From positions 62,001-126,000 of the forward strand of contig QZFT01000078.1 of the NCBI GenBank assembly GCA_003600225.1: 64,000 bases of DNA, given 5' to 3'. Source of the stretch: Pseudonocardiaceae bacterium YIM PH 21723. Its GTDB lineage: Bacteria; Actinomycetota; Actinomycetes; Mycobacteriales; Pseudonocardiaceae. The notes below the pieces were generated by a model, which saw only the letters and a program-made list of their open reading frames with translations, had not been told where the DNA came from and ran no database searches. A program made the position numbers and the translations under genes. Below, in pieces: positions 9,347-18,285 of the stretch (its first letter is position 1; every line of letters begins with the position of its first letter).

Positions 9347-9514
9347 GCCCCGCACTCCGTTCACGATCACGAAAGGGGGATCGGACGACACCCCAGTTCG
9401 CCAGATGACACAACAGCATTCGGCCGAACAGCCGCATAGTGAGGCCAGACAGTAGCAGTGCCGTTCGAGTGAAGGTTCTTCTGTCCCGGGGCTGCTGGCG
9501 GTAGGCCGGAAGTC
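9347..9514. promoter_or_regulatory. Divergent intergenic region, operon A / SGNH hydrolase
   Basis: This gap separates the first gene of the minus-strand toxin operon from the plus-strand secreted hydrolase, so both promoters must lie here or within the alternative 5' end of the YbaB-like gene. I could not pick a confident -35/-10 pair for either direction. Confidence 0.4.
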
Positions 9515-10282
9515 ATGAACAAGTGGCTCACCGGACTCCTGGCGGTCGTGTGTTCCGTACTACTCGCCCAGCCCGCCGCGGCGCGGCCGGTTTCCTATGC
9601 GGCACTGGGGGCTTCGTACACCTCGGGCGTCGGCGCCGGGGACTACGACCCGGCCAGCGGTGCCTGCCAGCGGACGCCCCGCGCCTATCCGGCGCTGTGG
9701 GTCGCCGAGCAGCACGTTCCGGAGTTCACCTTCGTCGCCTGCTCCGGGGCGACGACCGCCGATGTGCTGGGCAAACAGCTGCCCGCCGTCCCGGAGGAGA
9801 GCACGCTGGTCAGCGTGAATGTGGGCGGCAACGACGTCGGCCTGATCCCGGTCGTCGGCCAGTGCGCCACCGGTCCGGAGCAGGCCTGCCTCGACCGGGT
9901 CGAACAGGCCCGTGACCAGGTGCGGACCGTGCTGCCCGGCCGCTTGGACGGGCTGTACGACGCGATTCGTACGCAGGCGCCCGATGCGCGGGTGCTGGTT
10001 CTCGGCTACCCACTGTTCTTCGGCACCGGAGAGTGCCCGGCGTCGCCGAAGGCGCGGCACGCGGTGAACGAGCTGGCCGAGGAGCTGAACATGATCACCG
10101 CGTCCAGGGCGACGGCGCACGGTTTCCGGTACGGCGACGCGGGCGTCACCTTCGCCGGGCACGAGCTGTGCACCGCCGATCCCTGGTTGCACGGAGCCGA
10201 CGCGGGCGGGGATGCCTGGCACCCGACCCGAGCCGGCCAGACCGACGGCTACCTACCCCTGCTGCGGCGCCTGGCCGGATGA
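9515..10282 (+). CDS. Secreted SGNH/GDSL-type lipase or esterase
   Basis: 255 aa. A signal peptide is clear: a positive N-terminus, a hydrophobic core and cleavage near AAARP (about residue 23). The SGNH blocks are in order: nucleophile Ser34 in GASYTSG (GDSL-type with Asp changed to Ala), GGND at about 104-107, and Asp233/His236 in DAWHP. Cysteines suggest disulphides, as in Streptomyces extracellular lipases. The fold hydrolyses esters by a Ser-His(-Asp) mechanism; the substrate is unknown. It lies alone between the two minus-strand toxin operons. Its 3' end overlaps the convergent TNT-domain gene by 30 nt. It is probably unrelated to the toxins, but a cell-surface role is possible. Confidence 0.88.
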   Translation: MNKWLTGLLAVVCSVLLAQPAAARPVSYAALGASYTSGVGAGDYDPASGACQRTPRAYPALWVAEQHVPEFTFVACSGATTADVLGKQLPAVPEESTLVSVNVGGNDVGLIPVVGQCATGPEQACLDRVEQARDQVRTVLPGRLDGLYDAIRTQAPDARVLVLGYPLFFGTGECPASPKARHAVNELAEELNMITASRATAHGFRYGDAGVTFAGHELCTADPWLHGADAGGDAWHPTRAGQTDGYLPLLRRLAG

Positions 10283-10966
10283 GGGCGCCCGGCACGGGCT
10301 GAACCGGGAGAGTTCCACGAGGGTCCCCTGGCCGAGCGCCTGACCGATGGTCTGGCCGAACATGTAGGCCCAGCCGCCGCCGGGCTGGCCGTATGCCGGC
10401 TTGGCGACGCCGTGGACCAGGGTGAGGGCCTGCAGCAGCCGGAAACGGCGGTAGGGCTTGGCCCTGTCCTCCTCCGGCTGGGACCGCTGCTCGAACGGCG
10501 TGCCCGCGGCGAACAGGATCGTGTCCTCGTAGTGGCCGTAGTGATCGAAGTCCTCACAGGCCCGCAGGCTGACGATCCGCTTGTCCGCGAACGCGCCGAA
10601 CCCGGGCTCGTGCTGAGCCATGAACGTTCCGCAGTCCCGATCGTCGATGATCTCCTCGAACTCACGGGCCAGGTACTGCGCGTTCTCCCGCAGCTTGCTC
10701 TTCAGGAAGAAGGCCGCGTCCGAGAGCTGGGCGAACAGGGCGGGTTGGTAGTCCGCACCCACATAGCGGACGGACCACAGCCCGCCGTCCTGGAAGAGGG
10801 ACCAGGTGTTCGGCTGCGGCTCCCAGAAACTCAGAAACCGGGCGCTGACGCCGGCCAGCGCGGCCTGGTCCCGGATGTCCTGCTCCCAGTTCGCCCGGAG
10901 CGCGGCTTCCTCCTCGGCGGTCGGAGCCGTGTCCTCGATCGTCTGCTCGTCCGGTGTTTCGGTCAT
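10253..10966 (-). CDS. TNT-domain protein, probable NAD+ glycohydrolase
   Basis: 237 aa from ATG 10966; an ATG at 11023 would add 19 residues of unconvincing sequence. The N-terminal module RFLSFWEPQPNTWSLFQDGG is shared with the 661-aa protein of the same operon. The C-terminal roughly 110 residues follow the TNT pattern (tuberculosis necrotizing toxin): FDHYGHYED, then GTPFEQRSQPEE, then YGQPGGGWAYMF. The Gln of GQPGGG, needed for NAD+ hydrolysis in TNT as I recall, is kept. There is no signal peptide or WXG region, so this may be a cytosolic effector, a loose toxin cassette or an orphan C-terminal module. It is the last gene of operon B, behind an ADP-ribosylglycohydrolase-like gene. Confidence 0.75.
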   Translation of the reverse strand: MTETPDEQTIEDTAPTAEEEAALRANWEQDIRDQAALAGVSARFLSFWEPQPNTWSLFQDGGLWSVRYVGADYQPALFAQLSDAAFFLKSKLRENAQYLAREFEEIIDDRDCGTFMAQHEPGFGAFADKRIVSLRACEDFDHYGHYEDTILFAAGTPFEQRSQPEEDRAKPYRRFRLLQALTLVHGVAKPAYGQPGGGWAYMFGQTIGQALGQGTLVELSRFSPCRAPSSGQAPQQG

Positions 10967-11044
10967 GGCGCTCACATCCCCAGGGGTCCGGTGTCGCCGG
11001 GACCCTAGCAACGTGATCATCACTGGCCTGGAACGGCATCGGTG

Positions 11045-12100
11045 TCAGCTGGATGGGTAGCGCTCCGGCCACTCCGGATCCCGGTAGCCGGTGGTGGCGA
11101 AGGCGCGGAACAGATCCCGGGCCACCGAGGTGAGGATCCCGGCGGATCCCAGGCGGGCCCGCCAGTCACCGGGAATCGCGTTCACCCCGTAGCGGGCGCC
11201 TGCCAGGTTGCCCGCGATGGACGCGATCGCACCGCGATCCCCCGGGTAGTTGGCCGCTGCCAGGATGGCCTTGAGCGGGTCGTCGGCGATCAGCAGCGAG
11301 AAGATCGCGATCCCCAGCACCTCCTCGGCGACGAAACCGCCGTGCGGTAGCGGGGATTTGTCCAGGGCCAGTGCCCGATCCAGCTGCACGAGTTGTTCCT
11401 CGTGGCCGGGCCAGCTGGTCAGGTGACCGCGTGCCTTGGCCACGGCGTCCGGCAGTTCATGCCCCCGCAGCAGGTACCAGATGATCACCGCGAACGTGCC
11501 TGCGGACAGGTAGCCACTGGGATGGCCGTGGGTGAGCGCCGCGGCCCGTGCGGCCACGGTGAACACCTGATCCGGTTCAGCGGACCACAGGGCGACCGGT
11601 GCCACCCGCATCACGCCGCCGGATCCCTTGGAATTGTTGATCGGCTGCTGCGGTGTGCCGGTGTTACCCGTGTTCGCGAAGGTGAGCAGCGAGTTCACGC
11701 AGGTGTCACCGGGCGCACGGTGCGTGAACAGGTCACGTTGATGGACCAGCAGCCCGTCCGGCGCGGGCAGGTCGAAGCTGCCGCGTGCCTGTTCCCACGG
11801 CACTCCCTGGGTATGCAGCCACCGCTGGTAAGCGTGCTGCACGAAGGGGATCGGGTCGACCGCGCCCGCCTGCCTCGCCCGGATCAGGCCCTCCGCGGTG
11901 AACAGGGACAACTGGGTGTTGTCCGCGAACCGTGGGGGCTCCTGGAAATCGATGACGAAGTGCAGCGCATTCCCCGGCTGCACTTCGTCGAAGATCGCCT
12001 GGGAGCCGAACGCATCTCCGACCGCCCCGCCGATCATGAGGCCCTGCACCCGATTCGCCAGGGTCACCGTCGGTGTCCTGGCAGCAGCGTCTGGTCCCAC
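11045..12100 (-). CDS. ADP-ribosylglycohydrolase-like protein with degenerate metal sites
   Basis: 351 aa, GTG start with AGGA eight bases upstream, nine bases after the 661-aa gene. The whole chain is one ADP-ribosylglycohydrolase domain closely resembling module 3 of the 1140-aa protein (YQRWLHTQG, NNSKGSGGVMRVAP, ALTHGHPSGYLSAGTF). The first metal motif is ADNTQ instead of DDTQ, and the second is GDRGA instead of GDSDS, removing expected metal ligands. I infer weak or lost hydrolase activity and a binding or immunity role. Position between two TNT-domain genes suggests it protects against, or partners with, NAD+-consuming toxins. It could also be a decaying immunity gene. Confidence 0.82.
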   Translation of the reverse strand: MGPDAAARTPTVTLANRVQGLMIGGAVGDAFGSQAIFDEVQPGNALHFVIDFQEPPRFADNTQLSLFTAEGLIRARQAGAVDPIPFVQHAYQRWLHTQGVPWEQARGSFDLPAPDGLLVHQRDLFTHRAPGDTCVNSLLTFANTGNTGTPQQPINNSKGSGGVMRVAPVALWSAEPDQVFTVAARAAALTHGHPSGYLSAGTFAVIIWYLLRGHELPDAVAKARGHLTSWPGHEEQLVQLDRALALDKSPLPHGGFVAEEVLGIAIFSLLIADDPLKAILAAANYPGDRGAIASIAGNLAGARYGVNAIPGDWRARLGSAGILTSVARDLFRAFATTGYRDPEWPERYPSS

Positions 12101-12109
12101 AGTCCGTTC

Positions 12110-14095
12110 CTAGCGCTTGATGTTGGGGATCTGGTGCGGCTCCGGCTGGATCTCCCGGATCCAGCCACCGTCGATGAGCGACCGGATCGTGTTCGGCAGC
12201 ACATAGGCGAATCCGCCACCCGGCCCGGTGTCCGTCTTGACCGGAACCCCGTGGACCACCCGGAACTGCCGCAGTACCTGGTAGCGGTGGTAGGGCTGGT
12301 CGGTGGTGCCCGGCGGCAGCGCGCGCTGCGCGAGCGGGGTGTCCGCGGCGAACACGCTCTTCGCGGTGTCGTCACCGAAGTGATCGAGGTGCGCGCCCTC
12401 GTTCAGCCACACCATCTGCTTGTTGGCGTAGGCCCCCAGCGGCGGCTCGTGCTTGGCCGGCTGGAACTCCCACTCGTAGTCGGCCAGTTCGTATCCCTCG
12501 GGCCGCTTGTAGCTGGAGCTAAAGGTGAACAGTTGCCCGATCAGGTAAGCCGCTGCCTGATCGACGTCGTCGAAGGTGACCTCGTGCTGTCGCTTGCCAC
12601 CCTCCGCCCAGAACACCACGTACCGCAGATCCTCGACGAGCAGGTTCCAAGCCTGTTCCCTGTGCTCCCAGAACGCGATCCGGTTCCGGTCCATGCCCCA
12701 GTCGGCGGCCCGGTACCGCACTCGCCACTCGGCGTCGGTGCGCGTCTGGGTGGGCACCATCGCGCCCTCCGGCGCGCCCATGGCCAGCTCCTTCGCCCGG
12801 GTCCGGCGAGGCTCGGAAACCGTGGTGGGCAACTGGAATTCCATCCGCCGGATGTGCGCCACGAAGTCCGGGCTCGGCGGGATGTCGTACTTGCCCAGGT
12901 AATAGGCGACGTCCGCCGGCCACATCCAGTAGCCGTCGGTGTGGAAGGCCATCGGCACCTGCTCGGCCTTGTTCTCGTCGAGCAGGTCCGCCTCGAAGCC
13001 GCGCGCCGACAGGACGACGTGGGCATCGTTCAGGTAACTGAGAATTCGCTGTTTCTCGCCGGGGGCGAGCATCGGGCGGTAGGCGACCGGCTTGCCGTCG
13101 ACCATGGCGTCGAAGACCGGGGCGGGCCACAGGTCCTCGTGTTTCTCGTCCCAGAACACGTACATGCGCTGCTGATGTAGCTGGTATGCCGCTTCCAGTA
13201 GCCAGCCAGGGGTTACGTTGGGGTAGCGGGGCAGCAGCCGTAGTTCGGTGAACGCACCGAAACGAAATTCCGCCGGCTCGGAATTCAACCGGTCCGGGAG
13301 GGCTTCGTAGTCGTATTCAGCGGTGGCAGGGCCATCCGGAGACACTGTGATGGTCGCGGTGAACCACGCGCCTCGGTAAGGGGCAAAGGTCGCGAATCGC
13401 AGCCTGCGCACCCATTGCGTGACGATGGGCGAGAGGTGGAAGCTCTGCCGCTGCCCCTCGACGGTCACCCAGGCGCTGAGTTTGGTGATGTGACCGAGGA
13501 TGTTGCAGGACAGTGTCACCTGTTCCCAGGGGGACGTCAGCTCGGCCCGGATTGCGGCTTCGAGCTGTGTGAGGACTTCCTTGCCGTTCGGCGGGGGCGG
13601 CAGCTCCTCGTCCACGATGTCGCCGACCCGGCTGTACTCATCGGGTTCGTCGAGATAGTGGCGCTCTGGATCCGGCGTAGCGGGTGGAGGGAAGGCGTCG
13701 TCGGCGATAGCTGGCAGCAGATAGTGATCGAACCGGATCGCCTGCTCTGCGGTGATGCCGGAGTAGGACTCCACGTACCAGAGTACGAAAGTGGACTCGA
13801 CCAGCGAGTCCGGCGCTGAGGCCGGCAGCCGCTGGTCCCGCTCGATGATCCCACCGCTGTCGGTGACGTAGTTCGGTGCGATGTCTCGCCGGAGCGGGTG
13901 GGTGTGGTCGATCCGGGCGATGCGCGACTCGTGGATCACCTCCGTCCACTCAAGAAACCTCTCGAGGTAGACGGAGTCGGTGAGGCCGGAGCAACGGCTG
14001 AGCCACTCGCGACTGAGTTCGTCGTGGGCCTGAGAACGTCGAAGCTTCTCTTGCTCAACAAGCGATTCGTTCACAGCGTCCGCACTCCCTGCCAT
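12110..14095 (-). CDS. Multidomain protein with C-terminal TNT-like domain
   Basis: 661 aa, ATG with AAAGGAG upstream; its start overlaps the 1404-aa toxin end by 25 nt. Residues about 165-280 (WEQVTLSCNILGH to GAWFTATITVSPDG) resemble the YezG/DUF600 immunity fold, a tentative match. Residues about 315-440 carry a block with DAHVVLSARGFEADLLD and FHTDGYWMWPADVAYYL. Next is the FWEHREQAWNLLVEDLRYVV module shared with the 237-aa TNT gene, and the last roughly 115 residues are TNT-like (HLDHFGDD, QRALPPG, GPGGGFAYVL). The key Gln of GQPGGG is replaced (TGPGGG), so NAD+ glycohydrolase activity is doubtful. Coupling to the toxin argues for an immunity or accessory role rather than an exported toxin. 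Confidence 0.65.
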   Translation of the reverse strand: MAGSADAVNESLVEQEKLRRSQAHDELSREWLSRCSGLTDSVYLERFLEWTEVIHESRIARIDHTHPLRRDIAPNYVTDSGGIIERDQRLPASAPDSLVESTFVLWYVESYSGITAEQAIRFDHYLLPAIADDAFPPPATPDPERHYLDEPDEYSRVGDIVDEELPPPPNGKEVLTQLEAAIRAELTSPWEQVTLSCNILGHITKLSAWVTVEGQRQSFHLSPIVTQWVRRLRFATFAPYRGAWFTATITVSPDGPATAEYDYEALPDRLNSEPAEFRFGAFTELRLLPRYPNVTPGWLLEAAYQLHQQRMYVFWDEKHEDLWPAPVFDAMVDGKPVAYRPMLAPGEKQRILSYLNDAHVVLSARGFEADLLDENKAEQVPMAFHTDGYWMWPADVAYYLGKYDIPPSPDFVAHIRRMEFQLPTTVSEPRRTRAKELAMGAPEGAMVPTQTRTDAEWRVRYRAADWGMDRNRIAFWEHREQAWNLLVEDLRYVVFWAEGGKRQHEVTFDDVDQAAAYLIGQLFTFSSSYKRPEGYELADYEWEFQPAKHEPPLGAYANKQMVWLNEGAHLDHFGDDTAKSVFAADTPLAQRALPPGTTDQPYHRYQVLRQFRVVHGVPVKTDTGPGGGFAYVLPNTIRSLIDGGWIREIQPEPHQIPNIKR

Positions 14096-17000
14096 GACAC
14101 TCCTTTCGTATCCAGCACCCGTGGCCCTACCCGAGGTGTATTGGCGAGTTCCTTAGGTGTTGGAAGTCGTTCGCGTCCCACCGCGTCGGTTGTGTTCGCG
14201 AACCGAGACTTGAGATCTTGCAGAGTTTTTTCATCTGCAGTTGCCTTCTTGAGGTTCTCCTCTGCTGCGGCGACTTTCTTCTGTCCGGCTTCGAAGTAGT
14301 CCGGGTCCTCGTCCATGAACCCTCTGGTCCGCTCGATGTCCGCACGAAGATCAGCAATTTCCCTACTGATCCTCTTTGATTCCTGGTCGATACCATGGCG
14401 GATCCCGGCGAAGTCCTCGTCGGGATGCCAGCCGAAGTCATGCCGTGCCCAGGCCAGGGAGCCCTTGTCCAGGCTGGCATCCATCTCCAGCTTCTTGATG
14501 CCGGATGCTTTCCAGGTGTCGACTGACTGGGACAGGTAATTCGGGACCGTGCCGCTGTTTCGGAATTCTTTATCGATTTTCACCATATCGACTCGGACGG
14601 ATCGCTCGCCGCTCTCGTTGACGAAGTGCGTTTCACGGAGCTCCCCGACCTGTTTTCCGTCTGCGACGAACTTTCCGGAGATCTCGGCCGTGTTGTCACC
14701 GAAGTCCACCTTCTCAAGCTCGAATCTGACCCCCTTGCCGCCGTACTCCCCGTCGAGCGCTGACTTGACCTCGTCGAAGTAGTGCTGCTTCAGCGCCGGG
14801 TGCATCCCCGAGCCATGCGGGTCCACGATGCTGTACAGGTTGGCCGGCTGTTTCTCCGGGGCCTCGGGGTGTTTGGCGGGGGCCTCGGGAGCGTGGGACG
14901 AACCCGGTTCGGGATCGCGATGGCCCGGCGAGTCCACCTCCGCAGGATGGTGCGGTGTCTCGGGCGCGGGGTCGTGCTTCGGCTGGTGCCGAGCCTCCAG
15001 ATCGGGATGCTGATCCGGTAGCTGCGGATGCGGGTCGTCGTGCCGTCCGAACTGCGGCGGGGGCTGATCCAGTGATCCAGCCGGTGAATGCGGCGCTGCC
15101 GGCGCCTCCGGGTGGCGTTCCGTCTGGTACGCGGGCTCCCGTGTCGGCTGCGCGACGGGTGGTTCCGGGGCGTGCTCGCGTGGAGGCACATGGTCGGCAC
15201 GGCTGAACTGCGGTGCGGGCTGCTCTAGCGGCCGCATCGGCTCGCCCCAAGGCTGTTGCGGCCGATATGGCTGCCCTGAGCCCCACGGTGCCTGACCAGG
15301 TGGTGGAGGAGGCGGTGCGTACTGCGGCTGACCGCCACCCCATTGCTGCGGTGGCACCGGCCGCTGTGGCGGAGGTGGCGGCGCGTAGTCGTAGAGCGGT
15401 GCCGGCGCCGCGGGCCCCCTGGACAGCGGCCGACCATCGGGTCCGAGGGAATAACCCTCGTGGTCGAGCCCCGGCGCCCGGTAGCTCGGCTCCTCCCCAC
15501 GCTCGCGGAAGTCGATGTTCTTCGGTCGCTCCGGCGGGATGTCGTGTCCCCACGGCGGCGTGCGGCCATCCGGGAACGGGCTGCCGTTGCCGGTGATCTT
15601 GCCGTCCGGGTGGAAGGTGCGCCATTCGCCGTCCGGTGGCCAGCCGGGCACCTTCTTGTGGCCGTCCAGCGCCCGCGAGGCCGACACCAGGGAGCCGTCG
15701 TCGCCGACGTACACCTTCTTGGTCGGTGCGGTGACCGGGGCGTTCAGCTTCTCGGAGAGCTTGGCTGCCAGGCCGTTGTCCAGTGCGCCGGAGTCGCAGC
15801 CGGTGAGCAGCACCTCCATGCCCTTTTCGTAGCCCGGTTTCGACATGAGGAGCTCGGCGAGGTGGTCGGCGTCCAGCGTGCGGCCGCCGGCCCTGAGTGC
15901 GTTCTCGTCGGCGTGCGCGTCGAGAATGAATCTCTTCGGGTCGGCCGGGATCTTGTCGGCATGGGGCAGCTGGTTCTCGGAGAAGATCCCGTTGGTCCGG
16001 GTGTTCGTGTCGAGCGCGATACCTGACTTCGTGTTGTAGACGTTGTCGGCGATGCCGTGTGGACCCTGCAGCTCCTTGGGAACCCACGTCCGGTCGTACG
16101 GGGGCATGTCCCGCTGGTGGCCTACCAGGTGCTCCAGCTGTTCCTGGGTACCGAAGCCCGGGTGGTTCTTGGTCGGACCGGGAATGGGATCGGGCTTCGT
16201 GAACGGGTCGTATTCCGGCTTCTTCGCTGCCGGGGGCTCCGGCGCCGTGGCCTGCGGTTTCGGCGAGTGGTCCGGCGTCCGTTGGGTGGGCGGTTCGAAG
16301 AGATCACCGGTGCCTGCCCGGTGGCTGGGGGCGTGGGTGGCCGGGCCGGAACCGCCGAACTGCGGGCTACCGGCGGGCATGCCTGGCTGCATTCCCGCGG
16401 CAGGAGGAGCCGGGGCCGTGGTGCTGGGCGCGATCGGCGTGTCATTCGGGTGGTGTCCGGCGGGGTTGGTCGGCGTGTGGGCAGGCGCCGAGTCCATATG
16501 CGATGCGGCCGGTATGTGTGGTGCGGTGGCGCTGCTGCCTCCTGTGGCGGGTCGGCTCGCGGCTGGTTCCACCTCGTGTTTGGGCTGGTGCGGCTCGGGA
16601 CGACCCGCTGGTGCCGACTCAGGAAGCGGCTCGTGTTTGGCCGCCGCCGGTGCGTCCGTGCGGGGCGGGGCCGCCGCCGGTTCGGTTCTGGTCGGTGCGG
16701 GCTGCTCGGGTCGCGGCTGCGGCTCGTGTTTGGCCGGGGCAGGGGGCTCCGAGTGCGGCTCGTGCCGGGGTGCGGGCTGCTCACCGTGTGAGGCCGCCGG
16801 CGCCGGTTCGTGCCGTGGGGCCGCCGGTGCGTCCGGGTTCTTCGGAGCCGATGCGGGTTCCGTCCTGGTGGGCGGGGCATCGTGTGTAGCGGGGCCACCG
16901 CCCAGCCGGTCTTCGATCGAAGACCGTGGCGTCTCCTTCGGAGCTTCGGCGGCCTTCGGCGCTTCCGGATGGGACGGGGCATCGGCCTTCAGTGCGTTCG

Positions 17001-18285
17001 CCTGCGGCCTCTCCACACGCTTCGCCGCGTCTTCCGCCCCTTCCTTGACCGCGTCCTTCGCCGCCGACTTGGCCGCGCTCTTTCCCACGGCCTCGCCTGC
17101 CTCCTCGGCGACTGCTTTACCCGCCTTCCCCGCCGCGGACCCGGCACGCCTGCCTGCGCTCGCCCCGGCGGCCGCACCGCCGGTGGCGGCGTCACTGACG
17201 ATGTCGAACAGCAACTGACCGGCGGCCCGGCCGGGGTTCTTGGCGAAGCCGTCGACATTGAGCATGTCGGACACGAACTGCTGGGGATGGGCCACGCCCT
17301 TGGACAGCCCGGCGGCCAGCATCGTGGTGTTCTTCGCGTACTCGCCGGGGTGGGTGGCGTTGTACGGGTCGAACGGCATCACCGTGCGGAGGAACTTGCC
17401 CATTCCCTCCGCGCCTTCGAACAGGCCGATGCCGACGTTCTTGTAGAAGTCCACGCCTTCGGTGAGATGGTCCCTGGCCTCCATCTTCAACCGCTCGGTC
17501 GTGCTCGGCATCGGAGGCGCCTGGTTCATCGCGTCCGTGAGCTTCCGGGCGGACTGGTCGCCGGCGTCCCGCACTGAGTTCCGGGCCCGCGTCAGCCGCT
17601 CCCTGGCCTCGTTGCGCCTGGCCTCGCCCGGGTCGCTGAAAGCGGCAGGAGGTTGCGGCACCGGGCCGGGGTCGTCGCCCCGGGTGCGCATCGCGTTGTA
17701 GGCGTCGATCCGGCCGTTGTGCGCGTCGACCTGGCTGTTGTACTCGGCCATGGCCCGTCTGGTGGCCTGCTGACCCTCCTCGAAGATCCGAATGCACTCG
17801 GCCGCTTCCCGCTGACCGCCGTCCAGCGCGTGGTAGTACGCCTGGACCGCGGACGTCGCCTGGAGGAACGCGTCCGATGCCCGGAGCCACTTCGGCGTCG
17901 CCTGGCCGACCTTCTCGTGGTACGCGTCGCCCGCGGAGCCCTGCCAATGACCGGTGTCGATCTTCTTGAAGGCCTGGGCGGTCTGCTCTAGGGCCTTGTC
18001 GAACTTCGCCATTTCCTTGGCGGTGGATTCGAGGTCGGCAGGGGTTCCCGGGATCAGCTGTTCGGGGTCCTGGGTGTCACCGAGCTCACGAACCCGTTCC
18101 GCCATGCCCGTCGCGGAGCGGATCTCGTGTTCGGCGCCGTCCCACAGCTTGTCGACGGTGGTGTTGTAACCGAGCTTGCGGATGCCCTTGTTGATCAGGT
18201 CATCCATCCCGGTCGCCTTCAGCCCGCGCTTTTCGGCGTCCACGAACTCGGACAGGTTGCGGTCAGCCCAGGACTCGAAGCTCAT
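14071..18285 (-). CDS. Large polymorphic toxin: WXG-like head, caspase/C80-like cassette, GNAT-like tip
   Basis: 1404 aa. Residues about 1-300 are helical and contain HWQGSAGDAYHEK (about 114-126), a WXG-type ESX export region. An Ala/Lys-rich part and a long Pro-rich linker (about 450-680) follow. Residues about 730-890 show a His/Cys pair in FILDAHADENA (about 788) and LLTGCDSGALDN (about 829), like caspase-fold or C80 self-cleaving proteases. A second Pro-rich linker follows, then a roughly 250-residue C-terminus whose segment EFRNSGTVPNYL...KKLEMDA...WARHDFGW resembles a GNAT acetyltransferase, ending in a charged coiled coil. I infer an ESX-exported toxin that frees its tip by self-cleavage. 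The GNAT call is tentative. Confidence 0.72.
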   Translation of the reverse strand: MSFESWADRNLSEFVDAEKRGLKATGMDDLINKGIRKLGYNTTVDKLWDGAEHEIRSATGMAERVRELGDTQDPEQLIPGTPADLESTAKEMAKFDKALEQTAQAFKKIDTGHWQGSAGDAYHEKVGQATPKWLRASDAFLQATSAVQAYYHALDGGQREAAECIRIFEEGQQATRRAMAEYNSQVDAHNGRIDAYNAMRTRGDDPGPVPQPPAAFSDPGEARRNEARERLTRARNSVRDAGDQSARKLTDAMNQAPPMPSTTERLKMEARDHLTEGVDFYKNVGIGLFEGAEGMGKFLRTVMPFDPYNATHPGEYAKNTTMLAAGLSKGVAHPQQFVSDMLNVDGFAKNPGRAAGQLLFDIVSDAATGGAAAGASAGRRAGSAAGKAGKAVAEEAGEAVGKSAAKSAAKDAVKEGAEDAAKRVERPQANALKADAPSHPEAPKAAEAPKETPRSSIEDRLGGGPATHDAPPTRTEPASAPKNPDAPAAPRHEPAPAASHGEQPAPRHEPHSEPPAPAKHEPQPRPEQPAPTRTEPAAAPPRTDAPAAAKHEPLPESAPAGRPEPHQPKHEVEPAASRPATGGSSATAPHIPAASHMDSAPAHTPTNPAGHHPNDTPIAPSTTAPAPPAAGMQPGMPAGSPQFGGSGPATHAPSHRAGTGDLFEPPTQRTPDHSPKPQATAPEPPAAKKPEYDPFTKPDPIPGPTKNHPGFGTQEQLEHLVGHQRDMPPYDRTWVPKELQGPHGIADNVYNTKSGIALDTNTRTNGIFSENQLPHADKIPADPKRFILDAHADENALRAGGRTLDADHLAELLMSKPGYEKGMEVLLTGCDSGALDNGLAAKLSEKLNAPVTAPTKKVYVGDDGSLVSASRALDGHKKVPGWPPDGEWRTFHPDGKITGNGSPFPDGRTPPWGHDIPPERPKNIDFRERGEEPSYRAPGLDHEGYSLGPDGRPLSRGPAAPAPLYDYAPPPPPQRPVPPQQWGGGQPQYAPPPPPPGQAPWGSGQPYRPQQPWGEPMRPLEQPAPQFSRADHVPPREHAPEPPVAQPTREPAYQTERHPEAPAAPHSPAGSLDQPPPQFGRHDDPHPQLPDQHPDLEARHQPKHDPAPETPHHPAEVDSPGHRDPEPGSSHAPEAPAKHPEAPEKQPANLYSIVDPHGSGMHPALKQHYFDEVKSALDGEYGGKGVRFELEKVDFGDNTAEISGKFVADGKQVGELRETHFVNESGERSVRVDMVKIDKEFRNSGTVPNYLSQSVDTWKASGIKKLEMDASLDKGSLAWARHDFGWHPDEDFAGIRHGIDQESKRISREIADLRADIERTRGFMDEDPDYFEAGQKKVAAAEENLKKATADEKTLQDLKSRFANTTDAVGRERLPTPKELANTPRVGPRVLDTKGVSWQGVRTL

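Noticed and set aside
11045..12100. Calling the 351-aa gene an active ADP-ribosylglycohydrolase
   Set aside because: Both metal motifs are altered (ADNTQ, GDRGA), so activity was not claimed.
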